A stretch of 39,440 nucleotides of DNA from Thermoanaerobacteraceae bacterium (GCA_017656305.1 JACDOG010000019.1:1-39440); one strand, 5' to 3'; shown: positions 1 to 9,454, numbered from the stretch's first letter. Notes: generated by a model not told the origin, from the sequence alone. Made by a program: numbers and translations.

Positions 1-106
1 AACAGCAACTGCTATCTTACCATGTCTCCCATTACTTTGCAAGTGGTAAGTTTTGCTAGGTTTGTTAGAAAGAACATGTCCGCTTTTTATTGCGAACCGG
101 ACTTTT

Positions 107-136
107 ATTATATCATGTTTCGCAGATTGTTGTCAA
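107..136 (-). promoter_or_regulatory. strong sigma-A promoter reading out of the window to the left
   Basis: On the minus strand a perfect -35 TTGACA (131-136) and a perfect -10 TATAAT (107-112) are separated by 18 bp. It lies downstream of the lysS terminator and fires toward position 1. No ORF follows inside the window. Because lysS is commonly followed by an rRNA operon in Firmicutes, the likely target is rRNA or another stable RNA (inference). Confidence 0.75.
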
Positions 137-227
137 CACCGTCTATGGCTCATTCATCATGCCAGATACAGCATAAAATATAACATGTTTTTAAAAGAAA
201 AACAAGTCTTCTTTACTCGAATTTAAT

Positions 228-254
228 AAAAAAAAAGCAGGCCAGCAAGCCTGC
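228..254 (-). terminator. lysS intrinsic terminator
   Basis: Minus-strand hairpin with a 6-bp GC-rich stem (GCAGGC/GCCTGC) and a 6-nt loop, followed by a run of nine T. It begins only a few bases after the lysS stop codon. Confidence 0.88.
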
Positions 255-256
255 CT

Positions 257-2214
<1,958 letters not shown>

Positions 2215-2239
2215 TAGCGTCGCTCCCTTTCTTTAAAAA

Positions 2240-2268
2240 ATAATAAGCCTTTGTTGCAAAAATGTTAA
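2240..2268 (-). promoter_or_regulatory. sigma-A promoter of greA-lysS
   Basis: Minus-strand TTAACA (2263-2268), 17-bp spacer, TATTAT (2240-2245), 26 bp before the greA start codon. Four to five of six bases match consensus in each hexamer. Confidence 0.55.
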
Positions 2269-2303
2269 GTCACTATTTCAATATATGTTATGAATCAAGT
2301 CTT

Positions 2304-2416
2304 TATACTGTTAAAATATAGCTATTTCTGGTAACTAAGAAACAAGCACTGGCTATGGACTGGCCTACAGGCAGTCCACCTAGTCAGTGCTTCTCATCAC
2401 TATAGTTAACAGTATA
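2304..2416. repeat. nested inverted repeat between greA and the reductase operon
   Basis: Outer arms: an 11-bp perfect inverted repeat, TATACTGTTAA (2304-2314) against 2406-2416. Inner hairpin 2344-2392: AAGCACTG(GCTA) plus TGGACTG pair with CAGTCCA and (TAGT)CAGTGCTT, giving about 19 bp with one wobble and a 2-nt bulge. On the minus strand the inner hairpin is followed by GTTTCTT, so it could terminate the 2502-5034 operon. The extra outer arms are not needed for a terminator and are unexplained; a small non-autonomous element is an alternative. Confidence 0.6.
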
Positions 2417-2501
2417 TACCCAAATGAAAAGCCACTTTTAAAACAATTTTACGCATTTTATATGGGTATTATATAGACGCTACTAAATTTTGTCAAGAGT
2501 C

Positions 2502-3578
2502 TTAACCGGCCAGTTTAGCAAATGCTCGTTGTTTAATTTTCGCTATTTCCTCCTCGGTAACTGGTCTTTCGAAAGACCGGAAACCTGCTAGCTTGAAACC
2601 GTGCTTTAAAGCCAACCGGGAAATTTCGTCCACTTGCTCAATAGTTATTTCTCTTCCCAAAGTAAATGACTCGTACCTTTCTTCCAATGCCAGTATCATG
2701 GTTTCAGCCATGCAGGCCAGAGCCAACCCGGGCGGGTACCCAAAATTAAAATTGAACTCCACGGGACCAGGCACCTGCACTACTCCCCCTTCAATCACCA
2801 GCACATCATCTCTTTCCAGCGCCACCCTTTTTGAGACATCTCGCGGCCTGGCAACATCGCAAACCACCGCACCGGATTTCAGGTCTTCCGGGTAAATCAC
2901 AGCATCTACAGCAGAAGTTACTGCCACTATGATATCCGCCCGCCGTAAAGCCTGGCGGTAATCAGTGGTAGTACGCACGGACAGCCCCGTTTGGTAAAAA
3001 ATGCGATGCGCCAGACGCTCCAACTTGGCCTCATCCCGGGCCGCCAAAGTCATGTGCTTGTAATTACGCGCTAGTATTTGGGCGCACACAGCACCGATGG
3101 AACCGGTAGCGCCTAAGATCAACACTTCCGAATTTTCGTAGTTTTTATCCATCAGTTGAGCCGCCTTTTGCACTGCCTCGCAGGCTACGGCTATTGTATA
3201 GCTGTTACCGGTAGTAACGGGTATATTAAGCTCCTTCGCTACGGTAATGCCAGCATCGCCAACAACCGAAGTCATGGCACCCAAACCTAAAATGCGGGCT
3301 CCCTTTTTTTCTGCCAACCTCCCGGTTTTAATAATCTTTTTAAGCACCACATCTTCCGGCAGTTCCAGCATCTGCTCGCTGGTAAGGGGGCAACCCACAA
3401 AACAACCTTCCACTTCATTGTATGGCGATTTAACTCCGGTAATCTCCGAAGCATAAACCGGCGGCATAATCTTGGCTATTTGCAAAAGTGCTTTTCGCGG
3501 CAATTTTCCCAGTAAAGGAAATTTTCGCGAATAATCATCTAAACTCAACGGATGTATCATAAATGCAAACTTTCCCAT
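2502..3578 (-). CDS. acyl-ACP reductase (AAR)-like, NAD(P)-dependent fatty aldehyde-forming family
   Basis: 358 residues. The NAD(P)-binding loop GATGSIG is at 156-162. Conserved AAR-family landmarks align by eye with cyanobacterial acyl-ACP reductase: EGCF near residue 57, GLGAMTSV (98-105), TTGNSYT (122-128), GGVV (264-267), CMAE (289-292) and GREITIEQ (308-315). Cys289 aligns with the cysteine that carries the acyl thioester in cyanobacterial AAR. Known family members reduce long-chain acyl-ACP to aldehydes; substrate here is inferred. The N-terminal 55 residues differ from the cyanobacterial proteins. ATG start with AAGGAGGGG upstream. It is the last gene of a three-gene operon, 18 bp behind the preceding gene. 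Automatic pipelines may call it a shikimate/saccharopine-type dehydrogenase because of the Rossmann fold. Confidence 0.72.
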   Translation of the reverse strand: MGKFAFMIHPLSLDDYSRKFPLLGKLPRKALLQIAKIMPPVYASEITGVKSPYNEVEGCFVGCPLTSEQMLELPEDVVLKKIIKTGRLAEKKGARILGLGAMTSVVGDAGITVAKELNIPVTTGNSYTIAVACEAVQKAAQLMDKNYENSEVLILGATGSIGAVCAQILARNYKHMTLAARDEAKLERLAHRIFYQTGLSVRTTTDYRQALRRADIIVAVTSAVDAVIYPEDLKSGAVVCDVARPRDVSKRVALERDDVLVIEGGVVQVPGPVEFNFNFGYPPGLALACMAETMILALEERYESFTLGREITIEQVDEISRLALKHGFKLAGFRSFERPVTEEEIAKIKQRAFAKLAG

Positions 3579-3596
3579 CGCTAACCCCTCCTTGTT

Positions 3597-4505
3597 TTAT
3601 GCCAGGTATTCAATACGCGGCTGAAAACCGATTTTATCAAGCAGTTCATCGTAGTCTTGTGCAGTTATTTCCGTTTCCTTTTTGCCAATTAGGCTGACCA
3701 ACACTGCTTCCATAACATTTGTACCAAAAGACCTGCCGTTAAGTTCCGGCGTTGTAGTTACCAGGAGCCGGGCGCCGCGCCTTGCCAAGTCTGCAACATC
3801 GTCAGCAGTCACTGTATTGGTTATGATAATCTTGCCGTCTATCCGACCGGGCATGTGCCTTTTTATATAGTGAAAGTCGCCAGCTATAATATCAGCTTCA
3901 TGATAAAACTTAGCATATTTTTCTTTGGCTTTAACCTGGTCCTGTTTGCTACCCGTGGGGTAAAGCAGTTTAAAAGGCATCTGGCAGACTACGGGGGCAA
4001 GAATCCTTGCCGCCCGCTCTAAAGCTTTCAAAGAATGCAGCCGCACCGGTATACCGAGAACAAAAATCAAATCACCGAGAATAAGCTGACCGCCAATTTC
4101 GTTAATAGCTTCAGCCATGCCAAAACGGTCTACCCCGGACACCAGCAAGGTCTTTTTTTCATTGAAATTTATCCCTTTATTTTGATGAAGGTAGCCAATC
4201 ACCCGGCGTTCCAGAGTATTTTTCAAACCACTACCGTCCACAATGGGAGTCTTTTGCGCCGCCCGCGCCATTTTTGCCGCATCCCGAATGGTGTACCGTT
4301 TCTTACCGGCATATATGTATAGGTCCGCACCCCCTAAGCCAAATGCATCAACTTCGCCGTCATATTTTTTTATCAATTCAATAGCTTTATCCATATCACC
4401 GTCCGTTCCCTGGCGTTCAATAATAAAATCCTCACCTAAAATATTTGTTTCTACCCGGTGGTCACGCTTCGAAGAACCCAGGCTGATACTAATAACTCTT
4501 TTCAT
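3597..4505 (-). CDS. conserved protein of unknown function (quinate-dehydrogenase-like by label only)
   Basis: About 302 residues, soluble, no signal peptide or membrane span. Visible conserved-looking blocks are ISLGSSKRDH at the N-terminus, a GLGGADLYIY segment, SGVDRFGMAEAI, GDLIFVLGIP, and a C-terminal TTTPELNGRSFGTNVMEA. I see no canonical GxGxxG dinucleotide loop, so the quinate 5-dehydrogenase label sometimes given to such proteins is not supported by the sequence alone. The start is ATG at 4505 (AGGAGG 9 nt upstream); a TTG one codon earlier (4508) is also well placed. It overlaps the end of the regulator gene by 17 bp and precedes the AAR-like gene by 18 bp, so the three are translationally and transcriptionally linked and probably act on the same metabolite. 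Confidence 0.55.
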   Translation of the reverse strand: MKRVISISLGSSKRDHRVETNILGEDFIIERQGTDGDMDKAIELIKKYDGEVDAFGLGGADLYIYAGKKRYTIRDAAKMARAAQKTPIVDGSGLKNTLERRVIGYLHQNKGINFNEKKTLLVSGVDRFGMAEAINEIGGQLILGDLIFVLGIPVRLHSLKALERAARILAPVVCQMPFKLLYPTGSKQDQVKAKEKYAKFYHEADIIAGDFHYIKRHMPGRIDGKIIITNTVTADDVADLARRGARLLVTTTPELNGRSFGTNVMEAVLVSLIGKKETEITAQDYDELLDKIGFQPRIEYLA

Positions 4506-5034
4506 CAACCTTTTCCTCCTTTAACGACTTGATCAGCCGGCTGATTTTTTCCGGGGAAATGTAAATATCTTCTTCTATGGGGGATTTGCCAATCTCCACG
4601 CCAACCACCTCTTGACCTAAAACTGTGGACACTAAGTCTATCCGGTAATTGGACCCCAGTACAACTACCAGATCATATTCCTTGAGGCGAGTAATCAATT
4701 CCATCACATAATTAAAAATCACCAGCCCATTCTGATTAATAAAGTCCCACCGTTCCTTTTCCGTAAACAGCAGGCAGAAATCAACGCCTTGCTTGTTTAA
4801 AACCGTTTCAATCTCTTTTTTATTTTTTATAGGAAAGCCTATGACTGCTATGCGGCGTCCCTTGCGTATTTCACCGATACCTTCCAGGCGCGAAATGAAG
4901 CTTCTGTCCAATCCCAACCTTTTGGCGGTCTCTGCCTGGGAAAGTCCTGCCGCTCTCAGCTCAAATATTCGGTCCAGGGTACGTTCAATTTTTTTTTGGC
5001 TGATGACCTTATCGCCAATGCGCAGGATATCCAT
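4489..5034 (-). CDS. HTH (XRE-like) transcriptional regulator with C-terminal sensor-like domain
   Basis: 181 residues. A helix-turn-helix is visible at about residues 19-52 (AGLSQAETAKRLGLDRSFISRLE). The rest (from IAVIGFP onward) looks like an alpha/beta domain, with the hydrophobic strand YDLVVVLGSN, that may bind a ligand. The start ATG at 5034 was chosen because GGAGGG lies 7 nt upstream; the longer frame from 5082 lacks a ribosome binding site. It is the first gene of the operon with the unknown protein and the AAR-like reductase. Two adjacent octameric palindromes (5076-5095) lie 40-60 bp upstream and could be an autoregulatory operator. Its position suggests it controls the two enzymes. 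Confidence 0.75.
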   Translation of the reverse strand: MDILRIGDKVISQKKIERTLDRIFELRAAGLSQAETAKRLGLDRSFISRLEGIGEIRKGRRIAVIGFPIKNKKEIETVLNKQGVDFCLLFTEKERWDFINQNGLVIFNYVMELITRLKEYDLVVVLGSNYRIDLVSTVLGQEVVGVEIGKSPIEEDIYISPEKISRLIKSLKEEKVDEKSY

Positions 5035-5075
5035 AAAGAAACCCTCCACTAGTTTATGTAAAAAAGCCCAGTTTA

Positions 5076-5095
5076 TGTGCACAATTTTGTATACA
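5076..5095. promoter_or_regulatory. candidate operator: paired palindromic octamers
   Basis: TGTGCACA (5076-5083) and TGTATACA (5088-5095), separated by 4 bp, lie in the 5' leader or promoter region of the regulator gene. Twelve-base periodicity suggests cooperative binding on one DNA face. Assignment to the adjacent HTH protein is inference. Confidence 0.4.
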
Positions 5096-5131
5096 CCTTC
5101 AATTTTAGCAAATATTTCTAAAGCTCACAAC

Positions 5132-5154
5132 AAAAAAACCTACCTAAGGTAGGT
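5132..5154 (-). terminator. dusB terminator, overlapping the stop codon
   Basis: Minus strand ACCTACCT and AGGTAGGT form an 8-bp-capable stem followed by seven T. The dusB TAG stop (5144-5146) lies in the hairpin, so the last codons form its 5' arm. Confidence 0.85.
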
Positions 5155-6145
5155 CTTCCAAGGAAAGCAAGTATTTCTGTAATAAATTTCTTAAATCCTC
5201 AACACTTTGCCGCTGGTTTACCCTCTCTCTCATTCTGGCCGCGTTGCGCATATCCTTGAGATACCAAGCTATATGCTTGCGCATTTCCCTCACGGCTACA
5301 TACTCACCCTTGAACGTCACCATCATATCCAGGTGTCGCAGAGCCATTTTCACCTTTTCCTGCGGGGTAGGCGGGGGTATCTTGGTACCATTACGCAACA
5401 GTTCAAAAGTTCTCTTAAATATCCAGGGATTGCCTAAACTGCCCCTACCTATCATAACCCCATCACACCCGGTTTCTTCAAGCATGCGTGCAGCATCCTC
5501 CGGCTGCCAGATGTCGCCGTTACCGACCACCGGGACGGAAACACGTGATTTCACTTTAGCAATAAGCCCCCAGTCAGCTGATCCCGAATAAAACTGTTCC
5601 CGCGTCCGCCCGTGAACAGCTATCATGTCAGCTCCAGCTGCTTCCAGTTCCCGGGCCAGTTCCGGTGCATTGATGCTACCCGCATCCCACCCGGCACGCA
5701 TTTTAACAGTCACAGGTATGGAAACCGCCTGTTTCATGGCCTCCACAATTTTTACAGCCAGCGCCGGCTGCTGCATCAAGGCTGCCCCCTCGCCATTTTT
5801 TACTATCTTCGGCGTCGGGCAGCCCATGTTGACATCTACTAAATCGGCACCTATTTGCTCCACAATTTTTGCCGCCTCGGCCATAACACCCGGCTCCGAA
5901 CCAAACAACTGTATTGCCACAGGCGGCTGCTCGCCGGAAATATCAATCAGCTTGTAAGTCCGCCGGTTATTATAAGTAAGGGCTTTCGCACTTACCATTT
6001 CCGTCACAACCAGACCGCATCCGGCTTCTTTGGCCAAGATTCGAAATACTTTATCGGTTACACCGGCCATGGGTGCAGCAACTACAGGGTTAACTGCCAA
6101 TATTTCTCGCGGCGTTTTCAATTGTTTTGTTTCCTCTGCGGTCAC
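5144..6145 (-). CDS. dusB: tRNA-dihydrouridine synthase (DusB type)
   Basis: FMN enzyme that reduces uridines in the tRNA D-loop. The 333-residue TIM-barrel protein shows APMAGVTD (24-31), the catalytic NMGCPTP block with Cys109, VKMRAGWD, the HGRTREQFYSG loop, and VVGNGDIW and GRGSLGNPWIF phosphate-binding loops. The start is GTG, with GGGGTGA 6 nt upstream. It follows coaX by 17 bp and is almost certainly in the same transcript. In B. subtilis dusB sits between folK and lysS; here coaX and other genes have come between. Confidence 0.95.
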   Translation of the reverse strand: MTAEETKQLKTPREILAVNPVVAAPMAGVTDKVFRILAKEAGCGLVVTEMVSAKALTYNNRRTYKLIDISGEQPPVAIQLFGSEPGVMAEAAKIVEQIGADLVDVNMGCPTPKIVKNGEGAALMQQPALAVKIVEAMKQAVSIPVTVKMRAGWDAGSINAPELARELEAAGADMIAVHGRTREQFYSGSADWGLIAKVKSRVSVPVVGNGDIWQPEDAARMLEETGCDGVMIGRGSLGNPWIFKRTFELLRNGTKIPPPTPQEKVKMALRHLDMMVTFKGEYVAVREMRKHIAWYLKDMRNAARMRERVNQRQSVEDLRNLLQKYLLSLEDLP

Positions 6146-6162
6146 GGTCCGTCACCCCAACA

Positions 6163-6930
6163 TCAGGTGCAATTTTTTTCATAAATCAACCTTAATCCTT
6201 CTAGGGTTAAAAACTCATCCACTTTATCCACGGTAGCGGCATGTTCACCAATAAACCTGGCCAGACCCCCGGTAGCCACGACGTAAGCCTTGGATTTTAA
6301 CTGTTCCTGCATTCTGCTAACTATTCCGTCCACTTGTCCTGCAAAACCGTAGAGTATTCCCGCCTGCAGGCTATTTACCGTATTTTTCCCTATGATACTG
6401 GGAGGTGCCACCAGTTCCACCCGGGGCAGTTTTGCCGCCCGCTGAAACAATGCTTCCATGGAAATACCGATACCGGGAGCAATTGCTCCTCCCAAATATT
6501 CACCATTACGTGAAATCACGTCGAAAGTTGTAGCAGTACCAAAGTCCACCACTATGGCAGGACCGCCATAATGCTCGTAAGCCGCCACAGCATTGACAAT
6601 ACGGTCGGCACCAACTTCCCTGGGGTTATCGTATCTCAAGCTTATACCGGTCTTAATCCCCGGCGCAACTGTTAAGGGTTTGACCCCCAGATAAGTTTCC
6701 GTCATTTCCATCAATGCCGGGTTGAGCTGCGGCACTACTGAAGAAATAGCCACTCCTTCCACATCAGCAAAAGATAAGTCTTTAAACTCAAACAAATTCT
6801 TCAATAAAATACCAAACTCGTCAGCAGTGCGCTGCCGGTACGTAGAAACTCGCCAGTGATGGGTTAGCTTTCCGTTCACGTATGTACCCACCAAGATATT
6901 AGTATTTCCCACGTCAAACGCCAGCAACAT
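6163..6930 (-). CDS. coaX: type III pantothenate kinase
   Basis: Phosphorylates pantothenate, the first committed step of coenzyme A synthesis. The 255-residue protein has the type III signatures: DVGNTN phosphate loop (6-11), the GADRIVNA block, and [12 protein letters not shown]. Length fits. ATG start with GAGGAGG upstream. It is cotranscribed with dusB. Enzymes of this type are not feedback-inhibited by CoA, so flux control may lie upstream, in line with the RNA leader before the pantothenate genes at 11.6 kb (inference). Confidence 0.96.
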   Translation of the reverse strand: MLLAFDVGNTNILVGTYVNGKLTHHWRVSTYRQRTADEFGILLKNLFEFKDLSFADVEGVAISSVVPQLNPALMEMTETYLGVKPLTVAPGIKTGISLRYDNPREVGADRIVNAVAAYEHYGGPAIVVDFGTATTFDVISRNGEYLGGAIAPGIGISMEALFQRAAKLPRVELVAPPSIIGKNTVNSLQAGILYGFAGQVDGIVSRMQEQLKSKAYVVATGGLARFIGEHAATVDKVDEFLTLEGLRLIYEKNCT

Positions 6931-7042
6931 CGGTTTTCCTCCTCACAGTTAATCTAACCGACCAGTTCTCTTGTGGATTGTTCGCCTTTTTCTCCAATAT
7001 TCCTTTATATTTTTTCCCAAACCCGGCACTTAAGTCAATAAT

Positions 7043-7070
7043 AAAAAGCACAGGGGCGCGCACCCTGTGC
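7043..7070 (-). terminator. bioY terminator
   Basis: Minus strand GCACAGGG and CCCTGTGC form an 8-bp stem with a 7-nt loop, followed by TTTTTATT. It lies 15 bp past the bioY stop and closes the birA-bioY unit. Confidence 0.9.
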
Positions 7071-7084
7071 CGGAAGAATCAGTT

Positions 7085-7639
7085 TTATTTACTCTCTTGT
7101 ACCAGGTAGCCGCTGCGAATAAGCGCATTGCGCACGGAGTAGCCGATGCCGGCTGCAAGGAAAATTTTCACAACATCCAGAGGTAAAAACCAACCAACAC
7201 CTGCAGCAATAGCTTCGACAGGGCCTAAGCCTACTATCTTGGCCAGCTGGATGGTGCCCGTTGTATAGATTATGACCAATCCGACCATCATGGCCAGTAA
7301 CATGGTTTTATACCCGGGGTGTTTTACCCTGTCCACAATGGCCCCCATAACAAAGGCAGCAATAATAAACCCCCAGATGTATCCTCCGGTGGGACCCAAA
7401 ACTACCGGCAACCCTGCTTTGCCCTGCGCAAATACGGGTACACCGGCAATACCCAGCAGGGTGTAAACAACCATACTCGTAGCCGCAAGCCTCGCCCCTA
7501 GAATACCGGCCGCCAGGCAAACAGCAAAAACCTGCATTGTTATAGGTACCGGTGAAAACGGTATAGGTATGGATATCTGTGCCATTACTGCCGTAATAGC
7601 CGCAAACATGGCAACTAAAATCATGGATCTAGTATTCAC
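7085..7639 (-). CDS. bioY: biotin transporter S-component BioY
   Basis: Membrane substrate-binding unit of an ECF-type biotin importer. The 184-residue protein is almost entirely hydrophobic, with about six membrane segments and the BioY-typical GPTGGYIWGF motif near residue 85. No bioM/bioN (EcfA/EcfT) genes are present nearby, so it either uses a shared energising module or works alone, as some BioY proteins do. GTG start with GGAGGGG 7 nt upstream. A BirA-like operator lies 42-70 bp upstream, and birA is the gene immediately upstream, so biotin repression is the expected control. Confidence 0.95.
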   Translation of the reverse strand: MNTRSMILVAMFAAITAVMAQISIPIPFSPVPITMQVFAVCLAAGILGARLAATSMVVYTLLGIAGVPVFAQGKAGLPVVLGPTGGYIWGFIIAAFVMGAIVDRVKHPGYKTMLLAMMVGLVIIYTTGTIQLAKIVGLGPVEAIAAGVGWFLPLDVVKIFLAAGIGYSVRNALIRSGYLVQESK

Positions 7640-7680
7640 GATACATCCCCTCCCAAAAGTATTATTATGTTAAGCAATGT

Positions 7681-7708
7681 GTTAACCTAAAGCATTCAAA
7701 CCGTTAAC
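7681..7708. promoter_or_regulatory. BirA operator candidate before bioY
   Basis: Two GTTAAC cores (7681-7686 and 7703-7708) separated by 16 bp, with flanks resembling TGTTAACC, fit the general BirA box form. It lies in the 86-bp gap between birA and bioY, so it would control bioY separately from birA. Confidence 0.65.
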
Positions 7709-7725
7709 CTTCAGCTTAAAAAAAT

Positions 7726-8691
7726 TTACTCACGCAAGGTTACCTCACCGGACAGAAACTCCTGTCTTTCACCTCCATCCGTCTCTATCACCAGCCCGCC
7801 CCGCTCACTGATAGCCACCGCTTTACCGCTGATACGCTCCTGGTGAGCGGTTATAACCACCTTATTCCCCAAAGTAACGTTGTACTGCTGCCATTTCTGC
7901 CGTATCGGCTTAAAACCTGACTCCTTAAACAAGATATAATTCCTCTCTAAAGCCTCCAAAATCCTGGCCAATAAAGACACTCGGTCCACTTTTTCCCCTA
8001 ATGCCTCCTCCAGGGAAATGGCCCTGTCCTTAAACTCGGCCGGAAAAGCAACAGGTTTAACGTTAATCCCAAAGCCGATAACCACATAATCGATACTATC
8101 CAGTTCCGCCCGCATTTCTGTTAACAGGCCACACACCTTTTTTCCAGAGAACAATAAATCATTGGGCCATTTAATCCCCGGGGCCCTGCCACACACGTCT
8201 TTGATGCCTTCCGTGACAGCCACCGCACCCAGAAGCGTTAACTTGGAGGCATACTGGGGCTGTACTTCCGGGCGGAGCAAGACAGAACACCAAATGCCCG
8301 CTCCTTTAGGGGAAAACCATGAACGGCCCAGTCTTCCTTTGCCAGACAGTTGCTGTTCACAGACAACAACCGTTCCCTCGGCAGCCCCCTGATCTCCCAG
8401 TTCTTTCAGCCGATCATTGGTGGACGAAATAGCCTCATAGTGATATATCCTTCTGCCAATCACCTCGGCATGAAGCAGCGGCTTAATTTCCTGCTCGTAT
8501 AATTTGTCGGGAATATTATTCAGCCTGTACCCACGCTTAGGCACGGATTGGATGTCATAACCTTCTTTCCTCAGACTGCTAATATGTTTCCAGATGGCCG
8601 TACGACTGACATTCATTTGCCTGCTGATATCTTCACCGGAAACAAATTGACCCTCTTGATTTTTTAACAGCTGCAAAATTTTTTCCTTCAC
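7726..8691 (-). CDS. birA: bifunctional biotin-[acetyl-CoA-carboxylase] ligase and biotin repressor
   Basis: Attaches biotin to carboxyl carrier proteins and, as biotinyl-AMP complex, represses biotin genes. 321 residues: an N-terminal winged HTH (about 1-60, with SGEDISRQMNVSRTAIWKHI), then the ligase core with GKGRLGRSW (adenylate-binding loop) and the KWPNDLL lysine motif, and a small C-terminal SH3-like domain. The HTH shows it is the repressor form. The start is probably GTG at 8691, since GAGGTGAT is 7 nt upstream; ATG at 8700 overlaps that signal. Its own promoter carries a BirA-like operator, so it is likely autoregulated. Confidence 0.94.
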   Translation of the reverse strand: MKEKILQLLKNQEGQFVSGEDISRQMNVSRTAIWKHISSLRKEGYDIQSVPKRGYRLNNIPDKLYEQEIKPLLHAEVIGRRIYHYEAISSTNDRLKELGDQGAAEGTVVVCEQQLSGKGRLGRSWFSPKGAGIWCSVLLRPEVQPQYASKLTLLGAVAVTEGIKDVCGRAPGIKWPNDLLFSGKKVCGLLTEMRAELDSIDYVVIGFGINVKPVAFPAEFKDRAISLEEALGEKVDRVSLLARILEALERNYILFKESGFKPIRQKWQQYNVTLGNKVVITAHQERISGKAVAISERGGLVIETDGGERQEFLSGEVTLRE

Positions 8692-8712
8692 CGCACACAT
8701 CACCTCATTTGC

Positions 8713-8739
8713 GTTAACCTTATGATATCACAGGTTAAC
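8713..8739. promoter_or_regulatory. BirA operator candidate before birA
   Basis: GTTAAC (8713-8718) and GTTAAC (8734-8739), separated by 15 bp and flanked as GTTAACC/GGTTAAC, overlap the -10 and spacer of the birA promoter. Binding there would block RNA polymerase. Confidence 0.7.
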
Positions 8740-8750
8740 CCAGTTGGCAA
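8722..8750 (-). promoter_or_regulatory. birA promoter
   Basis: Minus strand TTGCCA (8745-8750), exact 17-bp spacer, TATCAT (8722-8727). It begins 6 bp past the stop codon of the upstream GGDEF gene. Confidence 0.65.
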
Positions 8751-8755
8751 ATTTT

Positions 8756-9454
8756 TTAGGAAACATATACGGTATTACGTCCGCTTGCCTTACTTTTATA
8801 CAGCCGCTTGTCCGCACGTTCTATAAACCGGTCAAAACCTTCTCCCCGGTACTGGACTACCCCGATACTAACCGTAAGCTCTCCGTAGAATCGCCGGAAC
8901 ACGGAGTCGGCTACTCTCTGCCTAATCCGCTCAGCCACTGTCTTCGCCTGTGCCGCATCGGTATTGGGGCAGATAACCACAAATTCATCCCCACCAAATC
9001 TGGCCACCACATCCACAGTCCGGGTACAGTTGAGAAAAATCCCGGCCAGCTCCTTTAAAGCCTTATTGCCGTATTCATGACCGTACTGGTCATTAAACGA
9101 CTTAAAATAGTCAACATCTATCAATAACAGGCTCAGGGTACCGCCAAATTTGTTCACCCGTTCTATCTCTTTTTTTACACGCCGGCAAAAGTAACGGTAA
9201 TTGTAGAGCCCCGTCAATTCATCTTTTAAAGCAAGAGAGTATAGGACACTAACGCTGCTTTTATTCTTTCGCAACGCCCAGTAAAACAGGATACCCAAAA
9301 TAACTGTTCCTGCAATACGACCGTAAGTATAAGGAATTACCTGAATCAATACCAGCAATGTAAAAATCCGCCAGTAATTCAATTCTACTATCTTAAATCC
9401 GCTCATATCCATCAATTCCCAGCTCTGACTTTTATTGTTGGATATTCGCGGCAA
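8756..9454 (-). CDS. membrane-anchored diguanylate cyclase (GGDEF)
   Basis: Predicted to make cyclic di-GMP at the inner membrane. Up to 232 residues: two hydrophobic segments (about 29-60) then one GGDEF domain. GGDEF is intact (154-158) and is preceded at the right distance by RTVD (145-148), a complete RxxD inhibitory site, so product feedback is expected. There is no extracellular sensor domain. Start uncertain: TTG at 9454 is the longest frame, while ATG at 9412 has a weak signal (TGGGA) and keeps both membrane segments. It follows panD by 37 bp and precedes birA, so it appears to ride in the pantothenate transcript; a role linked to vitamin metabolism is not supported by its domains. 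Confidence 0.88.
   Translation of the reverse strand: MPRISNNKSQSWELMDMSGFKIVELNYWRIFTLLVLIQVIPYTYGRIAGTVILGILFYWALRKNKSSVSVLYSLALKDELTGLYNYRYFCRRVKKEIERVNKFGGTLSLLLIDVDYFKSFNDQYGHEYGNKALKELAGIFLNCTRTVDVVARFGGDEFVVICPNTDAAQAKTVAERIRQRVADSVFRRFYGELTVSIGVVQYRGEGFDRFIERADKRLYKSKASGRNTVYVS

Noticed and set aside
6973-6982. Single DnaA-like word (TTGTGGATTG) upstream of coaX, and another at 39414-39422
   Set aside because: Isolated near-matches without clustering are expected by chance; only the 33.2-kb group was kept.
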